From contig DAOWAN010000005.1 of NCBI GenBank assembly GCA_030634545.1, positions 1 through 42,874 of the forward strand: a stretch of DNA of 42,874 nt, given 5' to 3'. Shown in pieces: positions 28,119 to 37,529 of this stretch. Position 1 is the stretch's first letter. Each line of letters starts with the position of its first letter. The notes beneath the pieces were generated by a model. That model was not told where the DNA came from. It did not search any database and was given only the letters and a program-made list of their open reading frames with translations. Made by a program: the position numbers and the translations under genes. This DNA comes from Candidatus Nanohalarchaeota archaeon (GTDB taxonomy: Archaea > EX4484-52 > B79-G9).

Positions 28119-29561
28119 ATGAATTCAAATCTACAATCCCAATCAAAATATACTAAGAGAGATATCCTGACATCGCCTTTCAATGAAAATTCATGTAAGA
28201 TTCTTCTGCTTGGTTCCGGGGAACTTGGGCGCGAAGTCATTATCCAGGCTCAGCGCCTTGGCATGGCAACTGTTGCTGTTGATCGATATGAGAATGCGCC
28301 TGCTCAGCAGGTGGCGCATAAGTCGCATACTATTGATATGCTTGATGGGGATGCTGTGCGCCATGTTGTGGAGCTTGAGAAACCAAGTGCAATTGTCTGT
28401 GAGATTGAGGCGATTAATCTTGATATGCTTATGCAGCTTGAAAAAGAGGGCTGGCCTGTAAGACCAAATGCTGAAGCTGTCTGGATAACAATGAATAGGG
28501 AAAGAAGCAGAGATATGATTGCAAAGAAGGCTGGGGTGCAGACTAGTAAATATACTTATGTGGATACTGAAGATTCTGCGGCATTTAAGGATGCAGTTGA
28601 GAAAATAGGATATCCATGTATAAGTAAAGCTATTATGAGTTCATCGGGTCATGGATCATATTTCATCAAAACACATAAAGATATAGAGCCTGCGCGGCTT
28701 ATAGCCCTGAAAGATGCAAGGGGGTCAGGTACACGGGCAATTATTGAGGAATATATTGACTTTGATACTGAGGTTACGGAACTTGCAGTCAGGCATCTTG
28801 ATGAAAACGGGAAGATTGTCACATCGTTTCCAAGACCGATTGGTCATTACCAGATAGATGGAGATTATCATGCCTCATGGCAAAGTCCGAATGTGGCAGA
28901 ATACCTGCCATGGAAGCCGCAGGATATCGGCGCAAAGTTCAAGCCTGATGAAGATCTTGCTAAAAAAGCTGAGAAAAAAATATATGAAGCAGCAGAGAAG
29001 ATTACAGGTGCGCTTGGAGGTCTTGGTGTCTTTGGTGTCGAGTTGTTTGTAAAAGTGGAAGATGGCAAAGTGAGAGTACTTGGCAATGAATGTTCACCGC
29101 GTCCTCATGATACTGGTATGGTAACGTTCATGTCTCACATGATTGGAATGAATGAAGGTGCACTTCATCTGCGCGCTATATGCGGTCTGCCTGTTCCTGC
29201 AAGAATAAATGAAGATGGCTATCGCGTAATAGATCCGATTATGCCTGCTTCATCTCATGTCATCAAAGCTGCCTCTGGCGGTTGGGACCCGGAATTCAGC
29301 GGAATCTGGAATGCAGGAAATATGCAGGGAGTAAATGTCTATCTTTTTGGCAAGCCAAATGTACCTTATGAGCCAGATAGTCCAAATGAGGTGCATAGGA
29401 GACTTGGGATTGTGCTGGCAACTGGAAGAGATGCGCTTGATGCTAAAAAGAAGGCTGAGACATCTGCGCATAAGATAGATATGAGAACTCGGCAGTTCGA
29501 AGAATGGGTTTCGCAGGATAATACACTGGATGCAAGAAAGAAGCATATATTAAAATCATAA
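28119..29561 (+). CDS. purT: Formate-dependent phosphoribosylglycinamide formyltransferase
   Basis: ATP-grasp: KILLLGSGELGREVIIQAQRLG, AVDRYENAPAQQVAHKSH, GLGVFGVELFVK, NECSPRPHDTGMVT. Confidence 0.93.
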   Translation: MNSNLQSQSKYTKRDILTSPFNENSCKILLLGSGELGREVIIQAQRLGMATVAVDRYENAPAQQVAHKSHTIDMLDGDAVRHVVELEKPSAIVCEIEAINLDMLMQLEKEGWPVRPNAEAVWITMNRERSRDMIAKKAGVQTSKYTYVDTEDSAAFKDAVEKIGYPCISKAIMSSSGHGSYFIKTHKDIEPARLIALKDARGSGTRAIIEEYIDFDTEVTELAVRHLDENGKIVTSFPRPIGHYQIDGDYHASWQSPNVAEYLPWKPQDIGAKFKPDEDLAKKAEKKIYEAAEKITGALGGLGVFGVELFVKVEDGKVRVLGNECSPRPHDTGMVTFMSHMIGMNEGALHLRAICGLPVPARINEDGYRVIDPIMPASSHVIKAASGGWDPEFSGIWNAGNMQGVNVYLFGKPNVPYEPDSPNEVHRRLGIVLATGRDALDAKKKAETSAHKIDMRTRQFEEWVSQDNTLDARKKHILKS

Positions 29562-29591
29562 TTTTAAAAATGCTAAGGAGGAGAGATACAA

Positions 29592-29657
29592 ATGGTAGTT
29601 AATAAAGGTCCTAAAAAACGTAAAAAAAACAAAGTCAAGGGAATGAAGAAGAAATAA
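29592..29657 (+). CDS. 21-aa very basic micro-protein MVVNKGPKKRKKNKVKGMKKK
   Basis: AAGGAGGAGAG Shine-Dalgarno just upstream; ATG to TAA in frame. Not in the supplied ORF track because of its length. Confidence 0.6.
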   Translation: MVVNKGPKKRKKNKVKGMKKK

Positions 29658-29685
29658 GGTCCATCAATATTGCTTGATTCTATAG

Positions 29686-29778
29686 ATGAAAAAAATGAAG
29701 AGAGTGTTATTTCTGTTAGATGTAGTTGTACTTGTGTTTTTGTTCTTGAGTCCTCTTAGAATCAGATGTTCCAGATAG
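29686..29778 (+). CDS. Possible 30-aa single-TM micro-protein MKKMKRVLFLLDVVVLVFLFLSPLRIRCSR
   Basis: ATG to TAG in frame with a basic-hydrophobic-basic layout. No convincing SD. Confidence 0.25.
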   Translation: MKKMKRVLFLLDVVVLVFLFLSPLRIRCSR

Positions 29779-29847
29779 AAGTATCTGTTCCGTTAAATAA
29801 TAATAATATTCTGAATTAGAACTTAATCCTATAATGCGCAGAAAAGA

Positions 29848-30753
29848 TTACTTATTGGCTTCAACCATCTCATCGAGACTGTCAAGGATGCCTTTCTGCA
29901 TAATCTGTTTCTCATTGTTGTTCAAATCCATATTGAACTTCAGGTTAAGCCACAGAAATAAGTCACTGATGCTTCTAATCTCAAAGAACCTCAGATCTGT
30001 ATACTCATCAATTATCACTCTTGATCCCATTATTTCTGATTCCCCGGTTGATATCAGCGGGTATATTACCATGCTTCCGCTCATAAGCTCGCGTTCAAGT
30101 CCTGTTTCAAGATTGGTCCTGCCATCTATACTTTTGATTTCTACTACATACAGCCCCAAGGTAGTTACTTTTTTTATATCAGACTTATCCACTGTCATCG
30201 AGAGTGTTCCGCCAATTTCAATACTGCTGTTCGGGTCCTCAAGCAGTTTTATGGCATCATTATCCAGATACAGCGTGGACTTTATACTGCCTTCATCAAA
30301 TATCAAGACCATTGACGGAACATCATCATCCGGCACCAGTACAAAAGAATCATAATCATCATATTCGAATCCAGTATCGCCGATTGAAATCGTGTGTTCA
30401 GATGTTACGGTTTCGCCCCCGCTTGACGGGTCAATTGCAACAATACCTGTTACCTCATCAATATAGTATGTTGTGCCTCCAATATCGGCAATAGAATCAG
30501 CATAAGTTATCTCGATTACGGTATTTGGTTCGTCTGTGCCAGAACTAATGTCTCCAGATGCACTTTCACCAGAACTTAATTCACCTGTATCCTCGTTAAT
30601 AAGTGTTACTGTAGTAGCAATAATATTTTCAGAAGTATGCGAAAAACCAGCAAGATTCATATTCACAATGAGTATCACATTCAGTGCAACAGCCAAAACT
30701 ACGACTATTGTAATACCCACTACAAGATTTTTGCTTATACCTTTTCGAACCAT
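29848..30753 (-). CDS. Membrane-anchored secreted protein, possibly pilin-like
   Basis: MVRKGISKNLVVGITIVVVLAVALNVILIV N-terminal anchor after RKG; acidic Ser/Gly/Thr-rich ectodomain. Confidence 0.7.
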   Translation of the reverse strand: MVRKGISKNLVVGITIVVVLAVALNVILIVNMNLAGFSHTSENIIATTVTLINEDTGELSSGESASGDISSGTDEPNTVIEITYADSIADIGGTTYYIDEVTGIVAIDPSSGGETVTSEHTISIGDTGFEYDDYDSFVLVPDDDVPSMVLIFDEGSIKSTLYLDNDAIKLLEDPNSSIEIGGTLSMTVDKSDIKKVTTLGLYVVEIKSIDGRTNLETGLERELMSGSMVIYPLISTGESEIMGSRVIIDEYTDLRFFEIRSISDLFLWLNLKFNMDLNNNEKQIMQKGILDSLDEMVEANK

Positions 30754-30993
30754 ACCATTTATTTGTATAGATAGTATATAAATCATTTGTTTTTGGATTT
30801 TAGGTGATTGAGTAAAATTTAGTGTGTTTTTGTAATAATCGCTCTAGGTCTTCTGAAAATAGAGGTATTTATCTATGATTTTCTCATAATATTGAATTCT
30901 ACAGAATTGCGAATGACCTGTAATTATTGGACCATTTTCCGGGTGTGAACCTACAAACCCTAAATATAAATAGCTAACCCACTAAACACATGT

Positions 30994-31890
30994 ATGTTTA
31001 TTGAAGTTCTCTTTCTGGTCGCTGCACTTATTGGTACTGCTGCCGGTGGGTGGATTGATCTTAAGACAACAGAAATTCCGGATATTGTGCCTGCATCAAT
31101 GGTGGGTGCAGGATTTATACTCCACATAGTGAATGGTGTGATGACTGGTTCATTTCATGGTCTTATATATGCGCTGATTGTAAGTGTAATTTACCTGGTA
31201 TTTGGATATATTCTCTATTATACTGGTCAGTGGGGTGAAGCTGATGTACTGTTGCTTGCGGCGACGGTATTTTTGATACCACAGCCACTGTCTTTCTTCA
31301 ATATCACGACAATAGAAGGGCTTTATCCATTGGTATTTCTTGTAAATACATTTATCATCGGAGGTATTTACTCTGTAATATATTCTCTTGTCCTTGCTCT
31401 CAGACATAAGGAAATCTTTCCTAACTTTTTCAAAGATATCATGAAGAACGCGAAAAAAATCATCTCAACACTTGCTATATTAACAACTGGTCTGGTGGCA
31501 GTCATATTTATCCTGAGCTGGAAGATGGAAGTAAATATTATTCCTGAACTTATCATTTTTCAACTTATGTTCTTCATTCCCACAGCTACGGCTCTGATAC
31601 TTATGTACCGTTTTGCCCTGGTTCTTGACAATACTGTTTTCAAAAGCAAAATTCAAGTATCGAAACTAAGAGATGGTGATGTTCTTGCAGAAGATGTAAA
31701 ATTAAAAGATACCACTCTATCAGGCAAACTCTTTATCGGTCTTACAGAAGGGCAGATAAAACAAATAACAAAAGAAAAAAAGTATGTAAATATCAAGGAG
31801 GGTATCCGGTATGGACCGACATTCTTTTTTGCGATACTATTCACGTGGTTTTTTGGAAACTCTATATTCTTTCTCTTTGGATGGATTTAG
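30994..31890 (+). CDS. A24-family prepilin/preflagellin peptidase
   Basis: GWIDLKTTEIPDIVPA (first Asp region) and YYTGQWGEADVLLLAA (GxxD second Asp), multiple TM segments. Confidence 0.85.
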   Translation: MFIEVLFLVAALIGTAAGGWIDLKTTEIPDIVPASMVGAGFILHIVNGVMTGSFHGLIYALIVSVIYLVFGYILYYTGQWGEADVLLLAATVFLIPQPLSFFNITTIEGLYPLVFLVNTFIIGGIYSVIYSLVLALRHKEIFPNFFKDIMKNAKKIISTLAILTTGLVAVIFILSWKMEVNIIPELIIFQLMFFIPTATALILMYRFALVLDNTVFKSKIQVSKLRDGDVLAEDVKLKDTTLSGKLFIGLTEGQIKQITKEKKYVNIKEGIRYGPTFFFAILFTWFFGNSIFFLFGWI

Positions 31891-33215
31891 CATGAAACCT
31901 TTACATTGTAATTGCCGATGCTGCTAAGTTTACTTTCAAGTACTTTCACCTGGCTTTTGATGTCCTTTGCTATAGATTGAATGCTTTTCTCTTTTTCAGA
32001 TATATCTGACTTTAGAGTGTCTATGTCTGAGAATAATTTTGTATGCCTGTGCTCAAGTTCTTCTTTCTTTTTCATTATTTTGTCTGATCTGATTTTGGTG
32101 CTTAATGTTTTTTCTTCAACATCCAGACTTTGCAGTTTCTTTTTCAGGTCGCTTAACTCACGGTCTGTTCTTAGCTTTGATATTGCGCTAATGGTTTTAG
32201 ATTTCAGTTTATCTTTCAAAGTTATCGATCCCCTGCTGACATGCAGTTCAACATCGCCTATCACTTTTTTAAATAACTTCATGTCATCATCCTGATTTAC
32301 AGCAGCAACAGGATCCTCAATGTAAAGTTCCAGCAGGCGTTCCTCATCTTTTCCTCCAAGCTGCGCAACCCGGCTATACTTGCGAAGAGCACGGCTGACG
32401 GGAGATATGGTCTGGATAATCCTTCCTTTGATTCCATTTATTTTGCATGTGATTTTCCTGTGTTTCTCATTTCGGTCATTTAATTTTTTAATGTCTGATC
32501 CTTTTTCAATGTCTTTTAGTTTCTTTTCAATGGTTTTTTCGAAGCTGACAAGTTCTTTTAATTTTTTATTCCCGGATAATATGTCTTTATCTGCTTCTTT
32601 ATTTTTCAGGAATAAACTATCTATCTCTTCGATGATATTGTTGGAGTCATCTATTGACTTCATTTTCACTTTCAATGGCTCAAGATATTTTATGGCACTG
32701 TCAACTGATTTACTCATCTCAAATAAGTCTTTTTTTACATCTTCTGAATGAGTGGGTATGCCACTGCTTACGAAATAAAAATTTTTCGTTGTATCGCTCA
32801 TAAGACTGTTCATCTGCTTTTTTGTACTGTGAAGGCAATCAGATAACTTACTGACTTTCGCATCTTTTTGGAATCGGACATTATTGCAAAATATGTTGAG
32901 CCTGCTCAAAAGTGCCTTGCGGTTATTGACAACTGCGCGTTCCATTCTCTTGTCTTGTGTCTCTTCTATTTTTGCACTTGTAAGTACCTGTATATCTTTT
33001 TCAAGCTGTAGTTTCTCACCTGCCAAAGAGTCTATGGTTTCTGACAAGTGTATGCTGATATCTTTCAAGAACGGTTTGGATACTGAGTCAAGCCAAGCAG
33101 GGACATTTTTGTATTTGAGTGCAACTTCCTCATTCGGCAGTCTGTCCTGTTCTTTCCTGCGCGCCTCTCTTTTGAAATCGTCAAGTATATCTTTGACTTT
33201 GTCGAAAAAACCCAT
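31887..33215 (-). CDS. Long coiled-coil protein of unknown function
   Basis: 442 aa, Lys/Glu/Leu/Ser-rich heptad-like segments throughout. Its 3' end overlaps the convergent peptidase gene. Confidence 0.75.
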   Translation of the reverse strand: MGFFDKVKDILDDFKREARRKEQDRLPNEEVALKYKNVPAWLDSVSKPFLKDISIHLSETIDSLAGEKLQLEKDIQVLTSAKIEETQDKRMERAVVNNRKALLSRLNIFCNNVRFQKDAKVSKLSDCLHSTKKQMNSLMSDTTKNFYFVSSGIPTHSEDVKKDLFEMSKSVDSAIKYLEPLKVKMKSIDDSNNIIEEIDSLFLKNKEADKDILSGNKKLKELVSFEKTIEKKLKDIEKGSDIKKLNDRNEKHRKITCKINGIKGRIIQTISPVSRALRKYSRVAQLGGKDEERLLELYIEDPVAAVNQDDDMKLFKKVIGDVELHVSRGSITLKDKLKSKTISAISKLRTDRELSDLKKKLQSLDVEEKTLSTKIRSDKIMKKKEELEHRHTKLFSDIDTLKSDISEKEKSIQSIAKDIKSQVKVLESKLSSIGNYNVKVSC

Positions 33216-33260
33216 AGAACCATATGTATCTTAAATTCTTTTATAGATTTGCAGGACTAT

Positions 33261-33400
33261 GGTTGAAGACATAATTATTTCATGGCATTACATGCCAAGC
33301 TTTTGAAGATTATCATCTTCAAAATGGACAAATGTCTTCACCATATGCTTAAAATTGCTACGCAATTTTAGCATCCAGTGAATCGAAGATTCACCCGGAT
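33261..33400. other. Multi-hairpin structured intergenic element
   Basis: Outer stem GGTTGAAGACAT (33261-33272)/ATGTCTTCACC (33332-33342) encloses TGGCAT-TAC-ATGCCA (33283-33297) and TTTTGAAGAT-TATC-ATCTTCAAAA (33301-33324); then TAAAATTGC-TAC-GCAATTTTA (33350-33370) and GTGAATC-GAA-GATTCAC (33378-33394). Confidence 0.7.
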
Positions 33401-33488
33401 AGATTAGCGCCTTTTGATTATTTGTAAAATTTGTCTATTTAATAACGGCACTAACTATATGTCCAGAAATTGCAAAAAAACAGGTCAC

Positions 33489-35417
33489 TTACTTCAGTCT
33501 CATGGCATCAAGATTGGTCGGTACACTTGTCTCCATCTTGAACATCCTGTGAAGTGTTGATGCAAGGTTTATGGACTTGCTGCGCTCCCCGTGATTCAAA
33601 AATATCCTATCTGGCTTTGACCTTAGCTTTGCAACGTAGTTAATCAACTGGTTCCTGTCTGAATGTCCTGAGAATCCTTCGACAGTCTCAACTTCAGCTT
33701 CTATTTTAAGCATATGTTTGGAGCCGTCATTTTCGGTCATCGGGACATCTCTCCATCCTTTCTGTATTCTCGATCCCATAGTTCCTTCAGCCTGATAGCC
33801 TATAAACACAAGGGTATTTTTCTTATCATCTGCAAGGCGCTTAAGATATTCCATGATAGGTCCACCGGTAATCATACCTGATGTCGTAAGAATCACACAA
33901 GGTTCTTTATTTTCAATAACTGACTTTCTCTCGTTCATGGATGCAACTCTCTTGAACACCTCAGATGAAAAAGGGTTATTGTCATGGTGAAATATCTGCT
34001 TTTGCAGTCTTTTTGACAAGAATTCCGGATAGGTTGTATGTATTGCTGTAGCATTCCATATCATCCCGTCAAGATAAACCGGTACTTCAAGTTCACCTCG
34101 GCTGTACTCTTCAGCAAGAACAACCATCACTTCCTGCGCACGCCCGACAGCAAAAGCAGGTATAATCACTTTGCCTTTCCTGGCGATAGTTCTTTTGATT
34201 ACCTGCATGAGGCTCATATCTGCTTCTCTTTTCGCGGGGATGATGTCCTTTGGAGCACCATAGGTGGACTCAAGAATCATGGACTCTATCCTTGAAAAAC
34301 CTGTATATGCAGGTTCAAGCAGTTTTGTCGGTCCGAACTTAAGATCTGCTGTGTACAAAAGATTGTGCAGCCCTTCACCAATATGAATATGCGTGAGTGC
34401 AGAACCCAGGATATGACCTGCATTCTGGAATGTAAGTCTCATATCAGGCGTGATATCGCAAACTTCATTATAATCAAGAGTTATCGAGTGTTTTATTGCA
34501 TTTTTGATGCCCATTGAAGTATATGGTGCATTACCTGTCTCCCTCTGCAAAACATCAATAAAGTCAAGTTGCAGAAGCGTCATGACATCTCTTGTTGGAA
34601 GCGTTGTGTAAAGAGGTCCCTTGTACCCGTATTCATAGAGATACGGCACAAAACCAGAGTGGTCAAGATGCGCATGTGAAATAATGACTGCATCAAGAGC
34701 TTCAAGATCAAATTCCGGTGCATCAATATAGGGGTTTGTTTCACTGGAGCCAGTATTTACACCGCAGTCAAGCAGTACTTTGGATTCTTTGGTCTGCAGG
34801 AAAATGCATGATCTTCCAACTTCGCCGAAACTGCCAAGAGCAGAAAATCGAACCCATCCTTCTTTGGAACCTTTTTTCAACTGTATTTTCTGACCAATCT
34901 TGTTCAGAAACTGCTGCCTGTATTTTGCTTCATCATGGACTATTTCGCGTGCTTTATTCACTATCTTTGAGCGAAATCCGGGCATTCTCTGGATTTCAGG
35001 GTTCCAGAAAGTCTCTCTCTTAATCGCTCTTAGTGTATCTCCTGTTTTTCCGATTACTATGCCGGGTTTCTGTGCAAGTATGACTACTTTTCCAAACTCC
35101 GGTTCAAATAAAATATCCTGAATTTCCGCTTCTTTCGGTACAATCTGTCTTATCTTTTCCTTTGCCTCATCTTCTGCAAGGGTAATTGACTGATCTGGTC
35201 GCAGATTAATCCTTTTTCGGATTTCTGAAACAAGTGCCTTGATATCTGAACTGCCATTGACAAAAAAGTCCTTGTTCTTTGTATAAAAAACAATATCTGA
35301 ACCTTCAAACATTGTCTTTGTAATCATCGCGGTCTTTGGCAGGCGCGATTTCACATCTTCTAATTCCATATTTATCACATCGCTATAGGTTTTAGTATGG
35401 TCTATTGTTAAATCCAA
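33489..35417 (-). CDS. aCPSF1 (FttA) archaeal KH/beta-CASP metallo-beta-lactamase nuclease, transcription termination factor
   Basis: N-terminal KH-like domains (KPGIVIGKTGDTLRAIKRET), HAHLDHSG metal motif, EVGRSC, GMITGGPIMEYL, GHSDRNQL, FLNHGE. Confidence 0.93.
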   Translation of the reverse strand: MDLTIDHTKTYSDVINMELEDVKSRLPKTAMITKTMFEGSDIVFYTKNKDFFVNGSSDIKALVSEIRKRINLRPDQSITLAEDEAKEKIRQIVPKEAEIQDILFEPEFGKVVILAQKPGIVIGKTGDTLRAIKRETFWNPEIQRMPGFRSKIVNKAREIVHDEAKYRQQFLNKIGQKIQLKKGSKEGWVRFSALGSFGEVGRSCIFLQTKESKVLLDCGVNTGSSETNPYIDAPEFDLEALDAVIISHAHLDHSGFVPYLYEYGYKGPLYTTLPTRDVMTLLQLDFIDVLQRETGNAPYTSMGIKNAIKHSITLDYNEVCDITPDMRLTFQNAGHILGSALTHIHIGEGLHNLLYTADLKFGPTKLLEPAYTGFSRIESMILESTYGAPKDIIPAKREADMSLMQVIKRTIARKGKVIIPAFAVGRAQEVMVVLAEEYSRGELEVPVYLDGMIWNATAIHTTYPEFLSKRLQKQIFHHDNNPFSSEVFKRVASMNERKSVIENKEPCVILTTSGMITGGPIMEYLKRLADDKKNTLVFIGYQAEGTMGSRIQKGWRDVPMTENDGSKHMLKIEAEVETVEGFSGHSDRNQLINYVAKLRSKPDRIFLNHGERSKSINLASTLHRMFKMETSVPTNLDAMRLK

Positions 35418-35686
35418 TACTTAAGTGATTTCACATAAATCAGTATTAACTGACCATATAAAAGTATGTCTTATAAAATAATATTATGCTTCAATAATTT
35501 GCTTTCAATTACGCTTTCTGTATCTAAATCCTGAGATACTATTGATTTGCTGGAATATGCTTTTTCACTGGAATACATGTGGATATTCATTGTTGTAAAT
35601 GGGTATGATACACTGATTTCTGTGTGTATTAGTATAGCTTAGCAACTGCGGATATTTTTGAAATATCAAAACGGTTCAATAAACGA

Positions 35687-36337
35687 TTACTTGTTCTGTC
35701 CAAGTTTCGCAATGATTGATTTTATTTCTTTTTCATCAATCCAATTGATACCGTCTTTAGTTATGACTGCGACATGCATCAATTTACCGCCTGTATATAC
35801 ATCGCGTTCTCTGGCAGCTTTGATACATCTTAAAAGCAGGTTTACTCCTTCTTTTGTTGACATGCCTTTCCTGTAGCTGTCTTCCAGAACACCGAGGGCA
35901 ATAACTGAACCGGAACCGCTGAATGCATATTCATCTTCCGGTGAGAGTCCGCCGGCAGCATCTAATGAAAATAATTTTGGTCCGCTTGCATCATATCCTC
36001 CAAGCACCAGCTGGACATATTCCGGGATAAATGATTTGTATGCTCCGCGTAATATATTGGATAAGAGTGTAGCACCTGCTTTTACAGAGATTTTCTTTTC
36101 CTGTAATTCATAAAGATTTAATTCTGCTTTAAGTAATCGCGCCATTGCCTGACCATCGCCGGCACTGCCTGCTATAGTCATGCACATTTTAGGAGATACC
36201 TCAAATACTTTTCGTGTATCTTTTGATGCAACCAGATGACCCATTGTCGCTTTCTGATCAGCAGCCAGAACTACTCCGTCACTGCAAACCATTGCAACTG
36301 TTGTTGTTCCTGTTTTAAGCGTTTCTATATTTACCAC
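35687..36337 (-). CDS. psmB: Proteasome beta subunit
   Basis: Propeptide MVNIETLKTG followed by TTTVAMVCSDGVVLAADQKATMG; FSGSGSVIALGVLE; VAVITKDGI. Confidence 0.95.
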   Translation of the reverse strand: MVNIETLKTGTTTVAMVCSDGVVLAADQKATMGHLVASKDTRKVFEVSPKMCMTIAGSAGDGQAMARLLKAELNLYELQEKKISVKAGATLLSNILRGAYKSFIPEYVQLVLGGYDASGPKLFSLDAAGGLSPEDEYAFSGSGSVIALGVLEDSYRKGMSTKEGVNLLLRCIKAARERDVYTGGKLMHVAVITKDGINWIDEKEIKSIIAKLGQNK

Positions 36338-36541
36338 CCATATATCTCTTATAGTATTTATCCCGTTATAGTATTAATGACTCTAAGAATCAGTTAAGTA
36401 GACATTTAATGCTAAACTTTATATGTGTTTAGGATAAATCGTAAAAAATTAGAATATCTATGTGTAGTCGCTATAATTTTGAGCTTTTTTGTCATGGATA
36501 GATGATTAAAAGTTAAATAGACTTATGTCCAAGGTAATATC

Positions 36542-36727
36542 ATGAGTATGAAAACAATAAGTAAAGCTGGAGTGTGCCTTATAATTCTTGTAGCCATCTA
36601 TGCACTGATGTGTTCTGTCAAGTTGTTTCCTATATGCGAGCTTAGTGATTACATGTGTATTTTTTCAGAACTTCTGAAATTTTCCGGTATTGTGCTTATA
36701 CTTTATGTTGCATCAAGGAGTCTATAA
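36542..36727 (+). CDS. Small hydrophobic membrane protein (61 aa)
   Basis: Two predicted hydrophobic segments; AAGGT upstream; 6-nt convergent overlap with the Nif3 gene. Confidence 0.35.
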   Translation: MSMKTISKAGVCLIILVAIYALMCSVKLFPICELSDYMCIFSELLKFSGIVLILYVASRSL

Positions 36728-37489
36728 GCCTGTTTTGTTGTCCATGAAGAAGGTTTCTATGTCTTTAAATTTCTCCTTTAGTTTGTTTCCAAGCGCTTTT
36801 ACACCAAATGTCTCTGTTGCATAATGCCCCAGATATACAGCATTTACGCATAGTTCTTTTGTAGTATTATATAGTATGTGCTTTTGCTCACCGGAGATAA
36901 GTATGTCTATTCCATGCTTATGCATCTCACTTACTGCAAAAGCTCCGCCGCCGCTTACAATCCCTACTGTTTTTATGTTTTTTGCGCCAAAAAGATGTTT
37001 TACCTGAACTTTCCCGATTTTTTCGTCAACCAACTTAAGGAATTCTTCTGAAGAATATTCGCGCTTAAGCTGTCCGAAATATCCGCAGTTTATGCTGTGA
37101 TAGTTTCCGAAAGGACGAAGGTCTTTAAGGTCAAGCAGTTTTGCTATGCATGCGTTGTTGCCGATATCAGGATGCATGTCAAGCGGAAGATGAGCTGCAT
37201 AGAGTGACAGATTTCCTGTTAGAAGAGAGTGTATCCTTTTTTTGAGAATGCCTGTGATGTGCATCTCAGTCATATCATCTTTCCAGAAAAGACCGTGATG
37301 GACTATTATCATGTCTGCATCTTTTGAGCGCGCCTCATCAAATACATACTGGCATGCATCAACTGCTAATGCAATCTTCTTTACTTCGTTTTTGCCTTCT
37401 ACCTGCAGGCTGTTGAGTGAACTGTCAGGTATCTCAGTCACTTTGAGGTATTCATCAAGAAAATTAACTATTTCTTTGCGTTTTGCCAT
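36722..37489 (-). CDS. Nif3-like dinuclear metal centre protein (GTP cyclohydrolase I type 2 homolog)
   Basis: SLNSLQVEG, DMIIVHHGLFW, YAAHLPLDMHPDIGNNA, VGIVSGGGA, DILISGEQKH, LGHYATETFGVKAL. Confidence 0.93.
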   Translation of the reverse strand: MAKRKEIVNFLDEYLKVTEIPDSSLNSLQVEGKNEVKKIALAVDACQYVFDEARSKDADMIIVHHGLFWKDDMTEMHITGILKKRIHSLLTGNLSLYAAHLPLDMHPDIGNNACIAKLLDLKDLRPFGNYHSINCGYFGQLKREYSSEEFLKLVDEKIGKVQVKHLFGAKNIKTVGIVSGGGAFAVSEMHKHGIDILISGEQKHILYNTTKELCVNAVYLGHYATETFGVKALGNKLKEKFKDIETFFMDNKTGL

Positions 37490-37529
37490 TTAAATCACAC
37501 ACATACTAAAGAATCTGCGAATAGATACT

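Noticed and set aside
33489-35417. Plus ORFs 34038-34295, 34718-35023, 34900-35121
   Set aside because: Antisense shadows of the aCPSF1 coding frame.
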